Assembly (NCBI RefSeq): GCF_051014445.1
Contig: NW_027488370.1
Location: forward strand, 6,572,001-6,636,000
DNA from: Colletes latitarsis
Lineage: Eukaryota; Arthropoda; Insecta; Hymenoptera; Colletidae
Length of the DNA: 64,000 nt
Direction: 5' to 3'
Shown: positions 37,126 through 51,682 of the stretch, in pieces
Layout of the letters: every line of letters begins with the position of its first letter
How positions within the stretch are numbered: position 1 is the stretch's first letter
Notes under the pieces: generated by a model
What the model was told of the DNA's origin: nothing
The model's database searches: none
What the model saw: the letters and a program-made list of their open reading frames with translations, nothing else
Made by a program: the position numbers and the translations under genes

Positions 37126-40100
37126 CGCATATTTCTCATACTTCATGGCTAGATCCTGGGCTTTTTCTGGATTGCATCACGTAGTAATGTAGTACCACAC
37201 TGAAACAGTCAATGAAACCTGGTTTCCATCAATATTTTAGAGGCCAACGCAAGTTAGGTCTAGGTAAGGCCTGAGATTTTCACTGATCAGACTCATACTT
37301 TCGCATTCATCACATACTTGTTGAACGGATCCTGGGTTTTTTCTGGTTTTGATCACGTAGTAATAAGGTACCACAATGAAACATTCAATTAAACCTGGTC
37401 TTGATATCAATTTTACAGAATAACGCACGTTAGGTCTGGGTTAGGTCTAGGATTTGCCCTCATCAGGCTCATACTTTCGCATATTTCTCATACTTCATGG
37501 CTAGATCCTGGGCTATTTCTGGATTGGATCACGTAGTAATGTGGTACCACACTGAAACAGTCAATTAAACCTGGTTTTGATCAATATTTTAGAGAAAAAT
37601 TCATGTTAGGTCTAGGTTAGGTCTGGGACTTGCTCTCATCAGGCTCATTCTTTCGCATATTTCTCATACTTGATGGCTAGATCCTGGGCTTTTTCTGGAT
37701 TGCATCACGTAGTAGTGAAGTACAACACTGAAACAGTCAATTAAACCTGGTTTCCATCAATATTTTAGAGGACAACGCATGTTAGGTCTAGGTTAGGCCT
37801 GGGATTTGCCCTCATCAGGCTCATACTGTCGCAGTTTTAACATACGTGTTGAACGGATACTGGGTTTTTTCTGGTTTGGTTCACGTAGTAATGTGGTGCC
37901 ACACTGAAACATTCAATTAAACCTGGTCTTGATAAATATTTTAGAGGATAACGCATGTTAGGTTTGGGTTAGGTCTGGGATTTTCCCTCATCAGACTCAT
38001 ACTTTCGCATTCTTCACATACTTGTTGAACGGATCCTGGGTTTTTTCTGCTTTGGATCACGTAGTATTGTGGGACCACACTGAAGCAGTCAAGTAAACCT
38101 GGTTTCGATCAATATTTTAGAGAATAATTCATGTTAGGTCTAGGTTAGGTCTGGGATTTGCTCTCATCAGGCTCATTCTTTCGCATATTTCTCATACATC
38201 TTGAACAGATACAGGGTTTTTTCTGGTTTGGATCACGTAGTAATGTGGGACCACACTGAAACAGTCGACTAAACCTGGTTTCGATCAATATTTTAGAGGA
38301 TAACTCATGTTAGGTCTAGGTTAGGCCTGGGATTTTCCCTCATCAGACTTATACTTTCGCATATTTCTCATACATGTTGAACAGATACTGTGTTTTTTCT
38401 GGTTTGGATCACGTAGTAATGTGGGACCACACTGAAACAATCAATTAAACCTGATCTTGATAAATATTTTAGAGGACAACGCATGTTAGCTCTGGGTTAG
38501 GTCTAGGATTTGCTCTCACCAGGCTCTTACTTTCGCATATTTTTCATACTTCATGGCTAGATCCTGGGCTATTTCTGGATTGGATCACGTAGTAATGTGG
38601 TACCACACTGAAACAGTCAATTAAACCTGGTTTTGATCAATATTTTAGAGAATAATTCATGTTAGGCCTAGATTAGGTCAGGGATTCGCTCTCATCAGGC
38701 TCATTCTTTCGCATATTTCTCATACTTGATGGCTAGATCCTGGGCTTTTTCTGGATTGCATCACGTAGTAATGAAGTACAACACTGAAACATTCACTTAA
38801 ACCTGGTTTCGATCAATATTTTAGAGAATAATTCATGTTAGGTCTAGGTTAGGTCTGGGATTTGCTCTCATCAGGCTCATTCTTTCGCATATTTCTCATA
38901 CTTGATGGCTAGATCCTGGGCTTTTTCTGGATTGCATCACGTAGTAGTGAAGTACAACACTGAAACAGTCAATTAAACGTGGTTTCCATCAATATTTTAG
39001 AGGACAACGCATGTTAGGTCTAGGTTAGGCCTGGGATTTTCCCTCATCAGACTTATACTTTCGCATTCTTCACATACTTGTTGAACGGATCCTGGGTTTT
39101 TTCTGGTTTGGATCACGTAGTAATGTGGGACCACACTGAAACAATCAATTAAACCTGATCTTGATAAATATTTTAGAGGATAACGCATGTTAGGTTTGGG
39201 TTAGGTCTGGGATTTGACCTCATCAGACTCATACTTTCGCATTCTACACATACTTGTTGAACGGATCCTGGGTTTTTTCTGGTTTGGATCACGTAGTAAT
39301 GTGGGACCACACTGAAACAGTCAACTAAACCTGGTTTCGATCAATATTTTAGAGGATAACGCATGTTAGGTCTAGGTTAGGCCTGGGATTTTCCCTCATC
39401 AGACTTATACTTTCGCATTCTTCACATACTTGTTGAACGGATCCTGGGTTTTTTCTGGTTTGGATCACGTAGTATTGTGGGACCACACTGAAGCAGTCAA
39501 GTAAACCTGGTTTCGATCAATATTTTAAAGAATAATTCATGTTAGGTCTAAGTTAGGTCTGGGATTTGCTCTCATCAGGCTCTTTCTTTCGCATATTTCT
39601 CATACATGTTGAACAGATCCTGGGTTTTTTCTGGTTTGCATCACGTAGTAATGTGGGACCACACTGAAACAATCAATTAAACCTGATCTTGATAAATATT
39701 TTGGAGGATAACGCATGTTAGCTCTGGGTTAGGTCTAGGATTTGCTCTCATCAGGCTCTTACTTTCGCATATTTCTCATACTTCATGGCTAGATCCTGGG
39801 CTATTTCTGGATTGGATCACGTAGTAAAGTGGTACCACACTGAAACATTCAATGAAACCTGGTCTGGATAAATATTTTAGAGGATAACGCTTCTTAGGTC
39901 AGGGTTAGGTCTAAGATTTGCCCTCGTCAGGCTCATAGTTTAGCGTTTTTCACATACTTCTAAAACAGATCCTGGGCTTTCTCTGGTTTGGATCACGAAG
40001 TTGTGTGGTACCACACTGAAACAGTCCATTAAACCTGGTTTCGCTCAATATTTTAGAGGATAACGCATGTTAGGTCTAGGTTAGGTCTGGGATTTGCTCT

Positions 40101-43100
40101 CATCAGGCTCATTCTTTCGCATATTTCTCATACTTGATGGCTAGATCCTGGGCTTTTTCTGGATTGCATCACGTAGTAATGTAGTACCACACTGAAACAT
40201 TCAATTAAACCTGGTCTTGATAAATATTTTAGAGAATAACGCATGTTAGGTCTGGGTTAGGTCTAGGATTTGCCCTCATCAGGCTCATACTTTCGCATAT
40301 TTCTCATACTTCATGGTTAGATCCTGGGCTATTTCTGGATTGGATCACGTAGTAATGTGGTACTACACTGAAACAGTCAATTAAACCTGGTTTTGATCAA
40401 TATTTTAGAGAATAATTCATGTTAGGTCTAGGTTAGGTCAGGGATTTGCTCCCATCAGGCTCATTCTTTCGCATATTTCTCATACTTGATGGCTAGATCC
40501 TGGGCTTTTTCTGGATTGCATCACGTAGTAATGAAGTACAACACTGAAACAGTCAATTAAACCTGGTTTCGATCAATATTTTAGAGAATAATTCATGTTA
40601 GGTCTAGGTTAGGTCTGGGATTTGCTCTCATCAGGCTCATTCTTTCGCATATTTCTCATACTTCATGGCTAGATCCTGGGCTGTTTCTGGATTGTATCAG
40701 GTAGTAAAGTGGTACCACACTGAAACATTCAATGAAACCTGGTCTGGATAAATATTTTAGAGGATAACGCATCTTAGGTCTGGATTAGGTCTAAGATTTG
40801 CCCTCATCAGGCTCACAGTTTAGCGTTTTTCACATACTTCTTGAACAGATCCTGGGCTTTCTCTGGTTTGGATCACGAAGTAGTGTGGTACCACACTGAA
40901 ACAGTCCATTAAAGCTGGTTTCGCTCAATATTTTAGAGGATAGCGCATGTTAGGTATAGGTTAGGTCTGGGATTTGCTCTCATCAGGCTCATTCTTTCGC
41001 ATATTTCTCATACTTGATGGCTAGATCCTGGGCTTTTTCTGGATTGCACCACGTAGTAATGTAGTACCACACTGAAACAGTCAATGAAACCTGGTTTCCA
41101 ACAATATTTTAGAGGACAACGCAAGTTAGGTCTAGGTAAGGCCTGAGATTTTCACTGATCAGACTCATACTTTCGCATTCTTCACATACTTGTTGAACGG
41201 ATCCTGGGTTTTTTCTGGTTTGGATCACGTAGTATTGTGGTACCACACTGAAACATTCAATTAAACCTGGTCTTGACAAATATTTTAGAGAATAACGCAT
41301 GTTAGGTCTGGGTTAGGTCTAGGATTTGCCCTCATCAGGCTCATACTTTCGCATATTTCTCATACTTCATGGCTAGATCCTGGGCTATTTCTGGATTGGA
41401 TCACGTAGTAATGTGGTACAACACTGAAACAGTCAATTAAACCTGGTTTCCATCAATATTCTAGAGGACAACGCATGATAGGTCTCGGTTAGGCCTGGGA
41501 TTTGCCCTCATCAGGGTCATACTGTCGCAGTTTTAACATACTTGTTGAACGGATCCTGGGTTTTTTCTGGTTTGGTTCACGTAGTAATGTGTTACCACAC
41601 TGAAACATTCAATTAAACCTGGTCTTGATAAATATTTTAGAGGATAACGCATGTTAGGTTTGGGTTAGGTCTAGGATTTGCCCTCATCAGGCTCATACTT
41701 TCGCATATTTCTCATACTTCATGGCTAGATCCTGGGCTATTTCTGGATTGGATCACGTAGTAATGTGGTACCACACTGAAACTGTCTATTAAACCTGGTT
41801 TTGATCAATATTTTAGAGAATAATTCATGTTAGGTCTTGGTTAGGTCAGGGATTTGCTCTCATCAGGCTCATTCTTTCGCATATTTCTCATACTTGATGG
41901 CTAGATCCTGGGCTTTTTCTGGATTGCATCACGTAGTAATGAAGTACAACACTGAAACAGTTAATTAAACCTGGTTTCGATCAATATTTTAGAGAATAAT
42001 TCATGTTAGGTCTAGGTTAGGTCTGGGATTTGCTCTCATCAGGCTCATTCTTTCGCATATTTCTCATACTTGATGGCTAGGTCCTGGGCTATTTCTGGAT
42101 TGCATCACGTAGCAATGAAGTACAACACTGAAACAGTCAATTAAACCTGGTTTCCATCAATATTTTAGAGGACAACGCATGTTAGGTCTAGGTTAGGCCT
42201 GGGATTTGCCCTCATCAGGCTCATACTGTCGCAGTTTTAACATACTTGTTGAGCGGATACTGGGTTTTTTCTGGTTTGGTTCACGTAGTAATGTGGTACC
42301 ACACTGAAACATTCAATTAAACCTGGTCTTGATAAATATTTTAGAGGATAACGCATGTTAGGTTTGGGTTAGGTCTAGGATTTACCCTCATCAGGCTCAT
42401 ACTTTCGCATATTTCTCATACTTCATGGCTAGATCCTGGGCTGTTTCTGGATTGTATCACGTAGTAATGTGGTACCACGCTGAAACAGTCGATTAAACCT
42501 GGTTTCGATCAATATTTTAGAGGATAACGCAAGTTAAGTCTGGGATAGGTCTGGGATTTGACCTCATCAGACTCATACTTTCGCATTCTTCACATACTTG
42601 TTGAACGGGTCCTGGGTTTTTTCTGGTTTGGATCACGTAAGAAAGGGGGACCACACTGAAACAGTCGACTAAACCTGGTTTCGATCAATATTTTAGAAGA
42701 TAACGCATGTTAGGTCTTGGTTAGGCCTGGGATTTTCCCTCATCAGACTCATAATTTCGCAATCTTCACATACTTGTTTAACGGATCCTGGGTTTTCTCT
42801 GGTTTGGATCACGTAGTATTGTGGGACCACACTGAAGCAGTCAAGTAAACCTGGTTTCGATCAATATTTTAGAGAATAATTCATGTTAGGTCTGGGTTAG
42901 GTCTGGGATTTGCTCTCATCAGGCTCATTCTTTCGCATATTTCCTATACATGTTGAACAGATCCTGGGTTTTTTCTGGTTTGGATCACGTATTAATGTGG
43001 GACCACACTGAAACAATCAATTAAACCTGATCATGATAAATATTTTAGAGGATAACGCATGTTAGGTCTGGGTTAGGTCTACGATTTGCTCTCATCAGGC

Positions 43101-43146
43101 TCATACTTTCGCATATTTCTCATACTTCATGGCTAGATCCTGGGCT
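37126..43146 (+). repeat. 33-monomer unit, copy 2, with one extra monomer
   Basis: Adjoins copy 1. One extra monomer (about 41,750-41,925: GTGGTACCAC, AACTGTCTATTAAACC, GGTCTTGGTTAGG) is present here but not at the matching point of copy 1. After it the copy resumes with AACAGTTAATT and the rare GTAAGAAAGGGGGACC (42,637; partner 36,653). Similarity ends near 43,146, where GGGCTGTTTCTGG replaces GGGCTTTTTCTGG. Confidence 0.88.
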
Positions 43147-45547
43147 GTTTCTGGATTGTATCACGTAGTAATGTGATACCACGCTGAAACAGTCAATTAA
43201 ACCTGGTTTCGATCAATATTTTAGAGGATAACGCAAGTTATGTCTGGGATAGGTCTAGGATTTGCCCTCATCAGGCTGTTACTTTCGCATATTTCTCATA
43301 CTTCATGGCTAGATCCTGGGCTATTTCTGGATTGGATCACGTAGTAAAGTGGTACCACACTGAAACATTCAATGAAACCTGGTCTTGATAAATATTTTAG
43401 AGAATAACGCATGTTAGGTCTGGGTAAGGTCTAGGATTTGCCCTCATCAGGCTCATACTTTCGTATATTTCTCATACTTCATGGCTAGATCCTGGGCTAT
43501 TTCTGGATTGGATCACGTAGTAATGTGGTACTACACTCAAACAGTCAAGTAAACCTGGTTTCGATCAATATTTTAGAGAATAATTCATGTTAGGTCTGGG
43601 TTAGGTCTGGGATTTGCTCTCATCAGGCTCATTCTTTCGCATATTTCCTATACATGTTGAACAGATCCTGGGTTTTTTCTGGTTTGGATCACGTATTAAT
43701 GTGGGACCACACTGAAACAATCAATTAAACCTGATCATGATAAATATTTTAGAGGATAACGCATGTTAGGTCTGGGTTAGGTCTACGATTTGCTCTCATC
43801 AGGCTCATACTTTCGCATATTTCTCATACTTCATGGCTAGATCCTGGGCTGTTTCTGGATTGTATCAGGTAGTAAAGTGGTACCACACTGAAACATTCAA
43901 TGAAACCTGGTCTGGACAAATATTTTAGAGGATAACGCATCTTAGGTCTGGGTTAGGTCTTAGATTTGCCCTCATCAGGCTCACAGTTTAGCGTTTTTCA
44001 CATACTTGTTGAACAGATCCTGGGTTTTTTCTGGTTTGGATCACGAAGTAGTGTGGTACCTTACTGAAACAGTCCATTAAACCTGGTTTCGCTCAATATT
44101 TTAGAGGATAACGCATGTATGGTCTAGGTTAGGTCTGGGATTTGCCCTCATCAGGCTCATTCTTTCGCATATTTCTCATACTTGATGGCTAGATCCTGGG
44201 TTTTTTCTGGGTTGGATCACGTAGTAATGTGGTACCACACTGAAACAGTCGATTAAACCTGGTTTCGATCAATATTATAGAGGATAACGCAAGTTAAGTC
44301 TGGGAATGGTCTGGGATTTGACCTCATCAGACTCATACTTTCGCATTCTTCACATACTTGTTGAACGGATCCTGGGTTTTTTCTGGTTTAGATCACGTAG
44401 TAATGTGGTACCACACTGAAACAGTCGATTAAACCGGGTTTCGATCAATATTTTTGAGGATAACGCATGTTAGGTCTAGGTAAGGCCTGGGATTTGACCT
44501 CATCAGGCTCATTCTTTCGCATATTTCTCATACATGTTGACAGATCCTGGGTTTTTTCGGGTTTGGATCACGTAGTAATGAAGTACAACACTGAAACAGT
44601 CAATTAAACCTGGTTTCGATCAATATTTTAGAGGATACCGCAAGTTAGGTCTGGGATAGGTTTGGGATTTGACCTCATCAGACTCATACTTTCGCACACT
44701 TCACATACTCCTTGAACAGATCCTGGGTTACTTTCTGGTTTGGATCACATAGTAATGTGGTACCACACTGAAACAGTCGATTAAACCAGGTTTCGATCTA
44801 TATTTTAGAGGATAACGCATGTTAGGTCTAGGTTAGGCCTGGGATTTGCCCTCATCAGCATCATACTGTCGCAGTTTTAACATACTTGTTGAACGGATCC
44901 TGGGTTTTTTCTGGTTTGGATCACATAGTAATGTGGTACCACACTGAAACAGTCGATTAAACCAGGTTTCGATCCATATTTTAGAGGATAACGCATGTTA
45001 GGTCTAGGTTAGGCCTGGGATTTTCACCCATCAGACTCATACTTTCGCATTCTTCACATACTTGTTGAACGGATCCTGGGTTTTGTCTGGTTTGGATCAC
45101 GTAGTAATGTGGGACCACACTGAAACAGTCAAGTAAACCTGTTTTCGATCAATATTTTAGAGAATAATTCATGTTAGGTCTAGGATAGGTCTGGGATTTG
45201 CTCTCATCAGGCTCATTCTTTCGCATATTTCTCATACATGTTGACAGATCCTGGGTTTTTTCGGGTTTGGATCACGTAGTGATGAAGTACAACACTGAAA
45301 CAGTCAATTAAACCTGGTTTCGATCAATATCTTAGAGGACAACGCAAGTTAGGTCTGGGATAGGTCTGGGATTTGCCCTCATCAGGCTCATACTTTCGCA
45401 TATTTCTCATACTTCATGGCTAGATCCTGGGCTATTTCTGGATTGGATCACGTAGTAATGTGGTACCACAGTGAAACAGTCAATTAAACCTGGTTTTGAT
45501 CAATATTTTAGAGAATAATTCATGTTAGGTCTAGGTTAGGTCAGGGA
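40973..45547 (+). repeat. 26-monomer higher-order unit, copy 1 (4,575 bp)
   Basis: Matches 45,548 onward at offset 4,575 (26 x 176 minus 1) up to 44,389, then at offset 4,751 from about 44,450 to 45,623. It overlaps the second copy of the 33-monomer unit, so it was amplified after that event. Diagnostic shared variants: GCACCACGTAG, GCATGATAGGTCTCGG, GTGTTACCAC, ATATTATAGAGG, and the one-base loss GTTGACAGATCC. Confidence 0.9.
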
Positions 45548-48500
45548 TTTGCTCTCATCAGGCTCATTCTTTCGCATATTTCTCATACTTGATGGCTAGA
45601 TCCTGGGCTTTTTCTGGATTGCACCACGTAGTAATGTAGTACCACACTGAAACAGTCAATGAAACCTGGTTTCCAACAATATTTTAGAGGACAACGCAAG
45701 TTAGGTCTAGGTAAGGCCTGAGATTTTCACTGATCAGACTCATACTTTCGCATTCTTCACATACTTGTTGAACGGATCCTGGGTTTTTTCTGGTTTGGAT
45801 CACGTAGTATTGTGGTACCACACTGAAACATTCAATTAAACCTGGTCTTGACAAATATTTTAGAGAATAACGCATGTTAGGTCTGGGTTAGGTCTAGGAT
45901 TTGCCCTCATCAGGCTCATACTTTCGCATATTTCTCATACTTCATGGCTAGATCCTGGGCTATTTCTGGATTGGATCACGTAGTAATGTGGTACAACACT
46001 GAAACAGTCAATTAAACCTGGTTTCCATCAATATTCTAGAGGACAACGCATGATAGGTCTCGGTTAGGCCTGGGATTTGCCCTCATCAGGGTCATACTGT
46101 CGCAGTTTTAACATACTTGTTGAACGGATCCTGGGTTTTTTCTGGTTTGGTTCACGTAGTAATGTGTTACCACACTGAAACATTCAATTAAACCTGGTCT
46201 TGATAAATATTTTAGAGGATAACGCATGTTAGGTTTGGGTTAGGTCTAGGATTTGCCCTCATCAGGCTCATACTTTCGCATATTTCTCATACTTCATGGC
46301 TAGATCCTGGGCTATTTCTGGATTGGATCACGTAGTAATGTGGTACCACACTGAAACTGTCTATTAAACCTGGTTTTGATCAATATTTTAGAGAATAATT
46401 CATGTTAGGTCTTGGTTAGGTCAGGGATTTGCTCTCATCAGGCTCATTCTTTCGCATATTTCTCATACTTGATGGCTAGATCCTGGGCTTTTTCTGGATT
46501 GCATCACGTAGTAATGAAGTACAACACTGAAACAGTTAATTAAACCTGGTTTCGATCAATATTTTAGAGAATAATTCATGTTAGGTCTAGGTTAGGTCTG
46601 GGATTTGCTCTCATCAGGCTCATTCTTTCGCATATTTCTCATACTTGATGGCTAGGTCCTGGGCTATTTCTGGATTGCATCACGTAGCAATGAAGTACAA
46701 CACTGAAACAGTCAATTAAACCTGGTTTCCATCAATATTTTAGAGGACAACGCATGTTAGGTCTAGGTTAGGCCTGGGATTTGCCCTCATCAGGCTCATA
46801 CTGTCGCAGTTTTAACATACTTGTTGAGCGGATACTGGGTTTTTTCTGGTTTGGTTCACGTAGTAATGTGGTACGACACTGAAACATTCAATTAAACCTG
46901 GTCTTGATAAATATTTTAGAGGATAACGCATGTTAGGTTTGGGTTAGGTCTAGGATTTACCCTCATCAGGCTCATACTTTCGCATATTTCTCATACTTCA
47001 TGGCTAGATCCTGGGCTGTTTCTGGATTGTATCACGTAGTAATGTGGTACCACGCTGAAACAGTCGATTAAACCTGGTTTCGATCAATATTTTAGAGGAT
47101 AACGCAAGTTAAGTCTGGGATAGGTCTGGGATTTGACCTCATCAGACTCATACTTTCGCATTCTTCACATACTTGTTGAACGGGTCCTGGGTTTTTTCTG
47201 GTTTGGATCACGTAAGAAAGGGGGACCACACTGAAACAGTCGACTAAACCTGGTTTCGATCAATATTTTAGAAGATAACGCATGTTAGGTCTTGGTTAGG
47301 CCTGGGATTTTCCCTCATCAGACTCATAATTTCGCAATCTTCACATACTTGTTTAACGGATCCTGGGTTTTCTCTGGTTTGGATCACGTAGTATTGTGGG
47401 ACCACACTGAAGCAGTCAAGTAAACCTGGTTTCGATCAATATTTTAGAGAATAATTCATGTTAGGTCTGGGTTAGGTCTGGGATTTGCTCTCATCAGGCT
47501 CATTCTTTCGCATATTTCCTATACATGTTGAACAGATCCTGGGTTTTTTCTGGTTTGGATCACGTATTAATGTGGGACCACACTGAAACAATCAATTAAA
47601 CCTGATCATGATAAATATTTTAGAGGATAACGCATGTTAGGTCTGGGTTAGGTCTACGATTTGCTCTCATCAGGCTCATACTTTCGCATATTTCTCATAC
47701 TTCATGGCTAGATCCTGGGCTGTTTCTGGATTGTATCACGTAGTAATGTGATACCACGCTGAAACAGTCAATTAAACCTGGTTTCGATCAATATTTTAGA
47801 GGATAACGCAAGTTATGTCTGGGATAGGTCTAGGATTTGCCCTCATCAGGCTGTTACTTTCGCATATTTCTCATACTTCATGGCTAGATCCTGGGCTATT
47901 TCTGGATTGGATCACGTAGTAAAGTGGTACCACACTGAAACATTCAATGAAACCTGGTCTTGATAAATATTTTAGAGAATAACGCATGTTAGGTCTGGGT
48001 AAGGTCTAGGATTTGCCCTCATCAGGCTCATACTTTCGTATATTTCTCATACTTCATGGCTAGATCCTGGGCTATTTCTGGATTGGATCACGTAGTAATG
48101 TGGTACTACACTCAAACAGTCAAGTAAACCTGGTTTCGATCAATATTTTAGAGAATAATTCATGTTAGGTCTGGGTTAGGTCTGGGATTTGCTCTCATCA
48201 GGCTCATTCTTTCGCATATTTCCTATACATGTTGAACAGATCCTGGGTTTTTTCTGGTTTGGATCACGTATTAATGTGGGACCACACTGAAACAATCAAT
48301 TAAACCTGATCATGATAAATATTTTAGAGGATAACGCATGTTAGGTCTGGGTTAGGTCTACGATTTGCTCTCATCAGGCTCATACTTTCGCATATTTCTC
48401 ATACTTCATGGCTAGATCCTGGGCTGTTTCTGGATTGTATCAGGTAGTAAAGTGGTACCACACTGAAACATTCAATGAAACCTGGTCTGGACAAATATTT

Positions 48501-50374
48501 TAGAGGATAACGCATCTTAGGTCTGGGTTAGGTCTTAGATTTGCCCTCATCAGGCTCACAGTTTAGCGTTTTTCACATACTTGTTGAACAGATCCTGGGT
48601 TTTTTCTGGTTTGGATCACGAAGTAGTGTGGTACCTTACTGAAACAGTCCATTAAACCTGGTTTCGCTCAATATTTTAGAGGATAACGCATGTATGGTCT
48701 AGGTTAGGTCTGGGATTTGCCCTCATCAGGCTCATTCTTTCGCATATTTCTCATACTTGATGGCTAGATCCTGGGTTTTTTCTGGGTTGGATCACGTAGT
48801 AATGTGGTACCACACTGAAACAGTCGATTAAACCTGGTTTCGATCAATATTATAGAGGATAACGCAAGTTAAGTCTGGGAATGGTCTGGGATTTGACCTC
48901 ATCAGACTCATACTTTCGCATTCTTCACATACTTGTTGAACGGATCCTGGGTTTTTTCTGGTTTGGATCACATAGTAATGTGGTACCACACTGAAACAGT
49001 CGATTAAACCAGGTTTCGATCTATATTTTAGAGGATAACGCATGTTAGGTCTAGGTTAGGCCTGGGATTTGCCCTCATCAGCATCATACTGTCGCAGTTT
49101 TAACATACTTGTTGAACGGATCCTGGGTTTTTTCTGGTTTGGATCACATAGTAATGTGGTACCACACTGAAACAGTCGATTAAACCAGGTTTCGATCCAT
49201 ATTTTTGAGGATAACGCATGTTAGGTCTAGGTAAGGCCTGGGATTTGACCTCATCAGGCTCATTCTTTCGCATATTTCTCATACATGTTGACAGATCCTG
49301 GGTTTTTTCGGGTTTGGATCACGTAGTAATGAAGTACAACACTGAAACAGTCAATTAAACCTGGTTTCGATCAATATTTTAGAGGATACCGCAAGTTAGG
49401 TCTGGGATAGGTTTGGGATTTGACCTCATCAGACTCATACTTTCGCACACTTCACATACTCCTTGAACAGATCCTGGGTTACTTTCTGGTTTGGATCACA
49501 TAGTAATGTGGTACCACACTGAAACAGTCGATTAAACCAGGTTTCGATCTATATTTTAGAGGATAACGCATGTTAGGTCTAGGTTAGGCCTGGGATTTGC
49601 CCTCATCAGCATCATACTGTCGCAGTTTTAACATACTTGTTGAACGGATCCTGGGTTTTTTCTGGTTTGGATCACATAGTAATGTGGTACCACACTGAAA
49701 CAGTCGATTAAACCAGGTTTCGATCCATATTTTAGAGGATAACGCATGTTAGGTCTAGGTTAGGCCTGGGATTTTCACCCATCAGACTCATACTTTCGCA
49801 TTCTTCACATACTTGTTGAACGGATCCTGGGTTTTGTCTGGTTTGGATCACGTAGTAATGTGGGACCACACTGAAACAGTCAAGTAAACCTGTTTTCGAT
49901 CAATATTTTAGAGAATAATTCATGTTAGGTCTAGGATAGGTCTGGGATTTGCTCTCATCAGGCTCATTCTTTCGCATATTTCTCATACATGTTGACAGAT
50001 CCTGGGTTTTTTCGGGTTTGGATCACGTAGTGATGAAGTACAACACTGAAACAGTCAATTAAACCTGGTTTCGATCAATATCTTAGAGGACAACGCAAGT
50101 TAGGTCTGGGATAGGTCTGGGATTTGCCCTCATCAGGCTCATACTTTCGCATATTTCTCATACTTCATGGCTAGATCCTGGGCTATTTCTGGATTGGATC
50201 ACGTAGTAATGTGGTACCACAGTGAAACAGTCAATTAAACCTGGTTTTGATCAATATTTTAGAGAATAATTCATGTTAGGTCTAGGTTAGGTCAGGGATT
50301 TGCTCTCATCAGGCTCATTCTTTCGCATATTTCTCATACTTGATGGCTAGATCCTGGGCTTTTTCTGGATTGCA
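45548..50374 (+). repeat. 26-monomer unit, copy 2, with one extra monomer
   Basis: Adjoins copy 1 and is almost identical to it (a visible difference is GTACGACAC near 46,871 against GTACCACAC). One extra monomer lies within about 48,965-49,200: CACATAG, GATCTATATTTT, then CATCAGCATCATACTGTCGC. That run repeats 49,493-49,730 at a 528-base (three-monomer) shift. Similarity ends near 50,374, where GCATCACG stands for GCACCACG. Confidence 0.88.
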
Positions 50375-51682
50375 TCACGTAGTAATGAAGTACAACACTG
50401 AAACAGTCAACTAAACCTGGTTTCGATCAATATTTTAGAGAATAATTCATGTTAGGTCTAGGTTAGGTCTGGGATTTGCTCTCATCAGGCTCATTCTTTC
50501 GCATATTTCTCATACTTGATGGCTAGATCCTGGGCTTTTTCTGGATTGCATCACGTAGTGAAGTGGTACCACACTGAAACAGTCAATGAAACCTGGTTTC
50601 CATCACTATTTTAGAGGAGAACGCATGTTAGGTCTAGGGTAGGCCTGGGATTTGCCCTCATCAGGGTCATACTGTCGCAGTTTTAGCATACTTGTTGAAC
50701 GGATCCCGGATTGTTTCTGGTTTGGTTCACGTAGTAATGTGGTACCACACTGAAACATTCAATTAAACCTGGTCTTGATAAATATTTTAGAGGACAACGC
50801 ATGTTAGGTTTGGGTTGGGTCTAGGATTTGCCCTCATCAGGCTCATACTTTCGCATATTTCTCATACTCCATGGCTAGATCCTGGGCTATTTCTGGATTG
50901 GATCACGTAGTAATGTGGTACTACACTGAAACAGTCAATTAAACCTGGTTTTGATCAATATTTTAGAGAATAATTCATGTTAGGTCTAGGTTAGGTCAGG
51001 GATTTGCTCCCATCAGGCTCATTCTTTCGCATATTTCTCATACTTGATGGCTAGATCCTGGGCTTTTTCTGGATTGCATCACGTAGTAATGAAGTACAAC
51101 ACTGAAACAGTCAATTAAACCTGGTTTCCATCAATATTCTAGAGGACGACCCATGTTAGGTCTAGGTTAGGCCTGGGATTTGCCCTCATCAGCATCATAC
51201 TGTCGCAGTTTTAACATACTTGTTGAACGGATCCTGGGTTCTTTCTGGTTTGGTTCACGTAGTAATGTGGTACCACACTGAAACATTCAATTAAACCTGG
51301 TCTTGGTAAATATTTTAGAGGATAACGCATGTTAGGTTTGGGTTAGGTCTAGGATTTGCCCTCATCAGGCTCATACTTTCGCATATTTCTCATACTTCAT
51401 GGCTAGATCCTGGGCTGTTTCTGGATTGTATCACGTAGTAATGTGGCACCACGCTGAAACAGTCGATTAAACCTGGTTTCGATCAATATTTTAAAGGATA
51501 ACGCAAGTTGAGTCTGGGATAGGTCTGGGATTTGACCTCATCAGACTCATACTTTCGCGTTTTTCACATACTTGTTGAACAGATCCTGGGTTTTTACTGG
51601 TTTGGATCACGTAGTAATGTGGGACCACACTGAAACAGTCAAGTAAACCTGGTTTCGATCAATATTTTAGAGAATAATTCAT

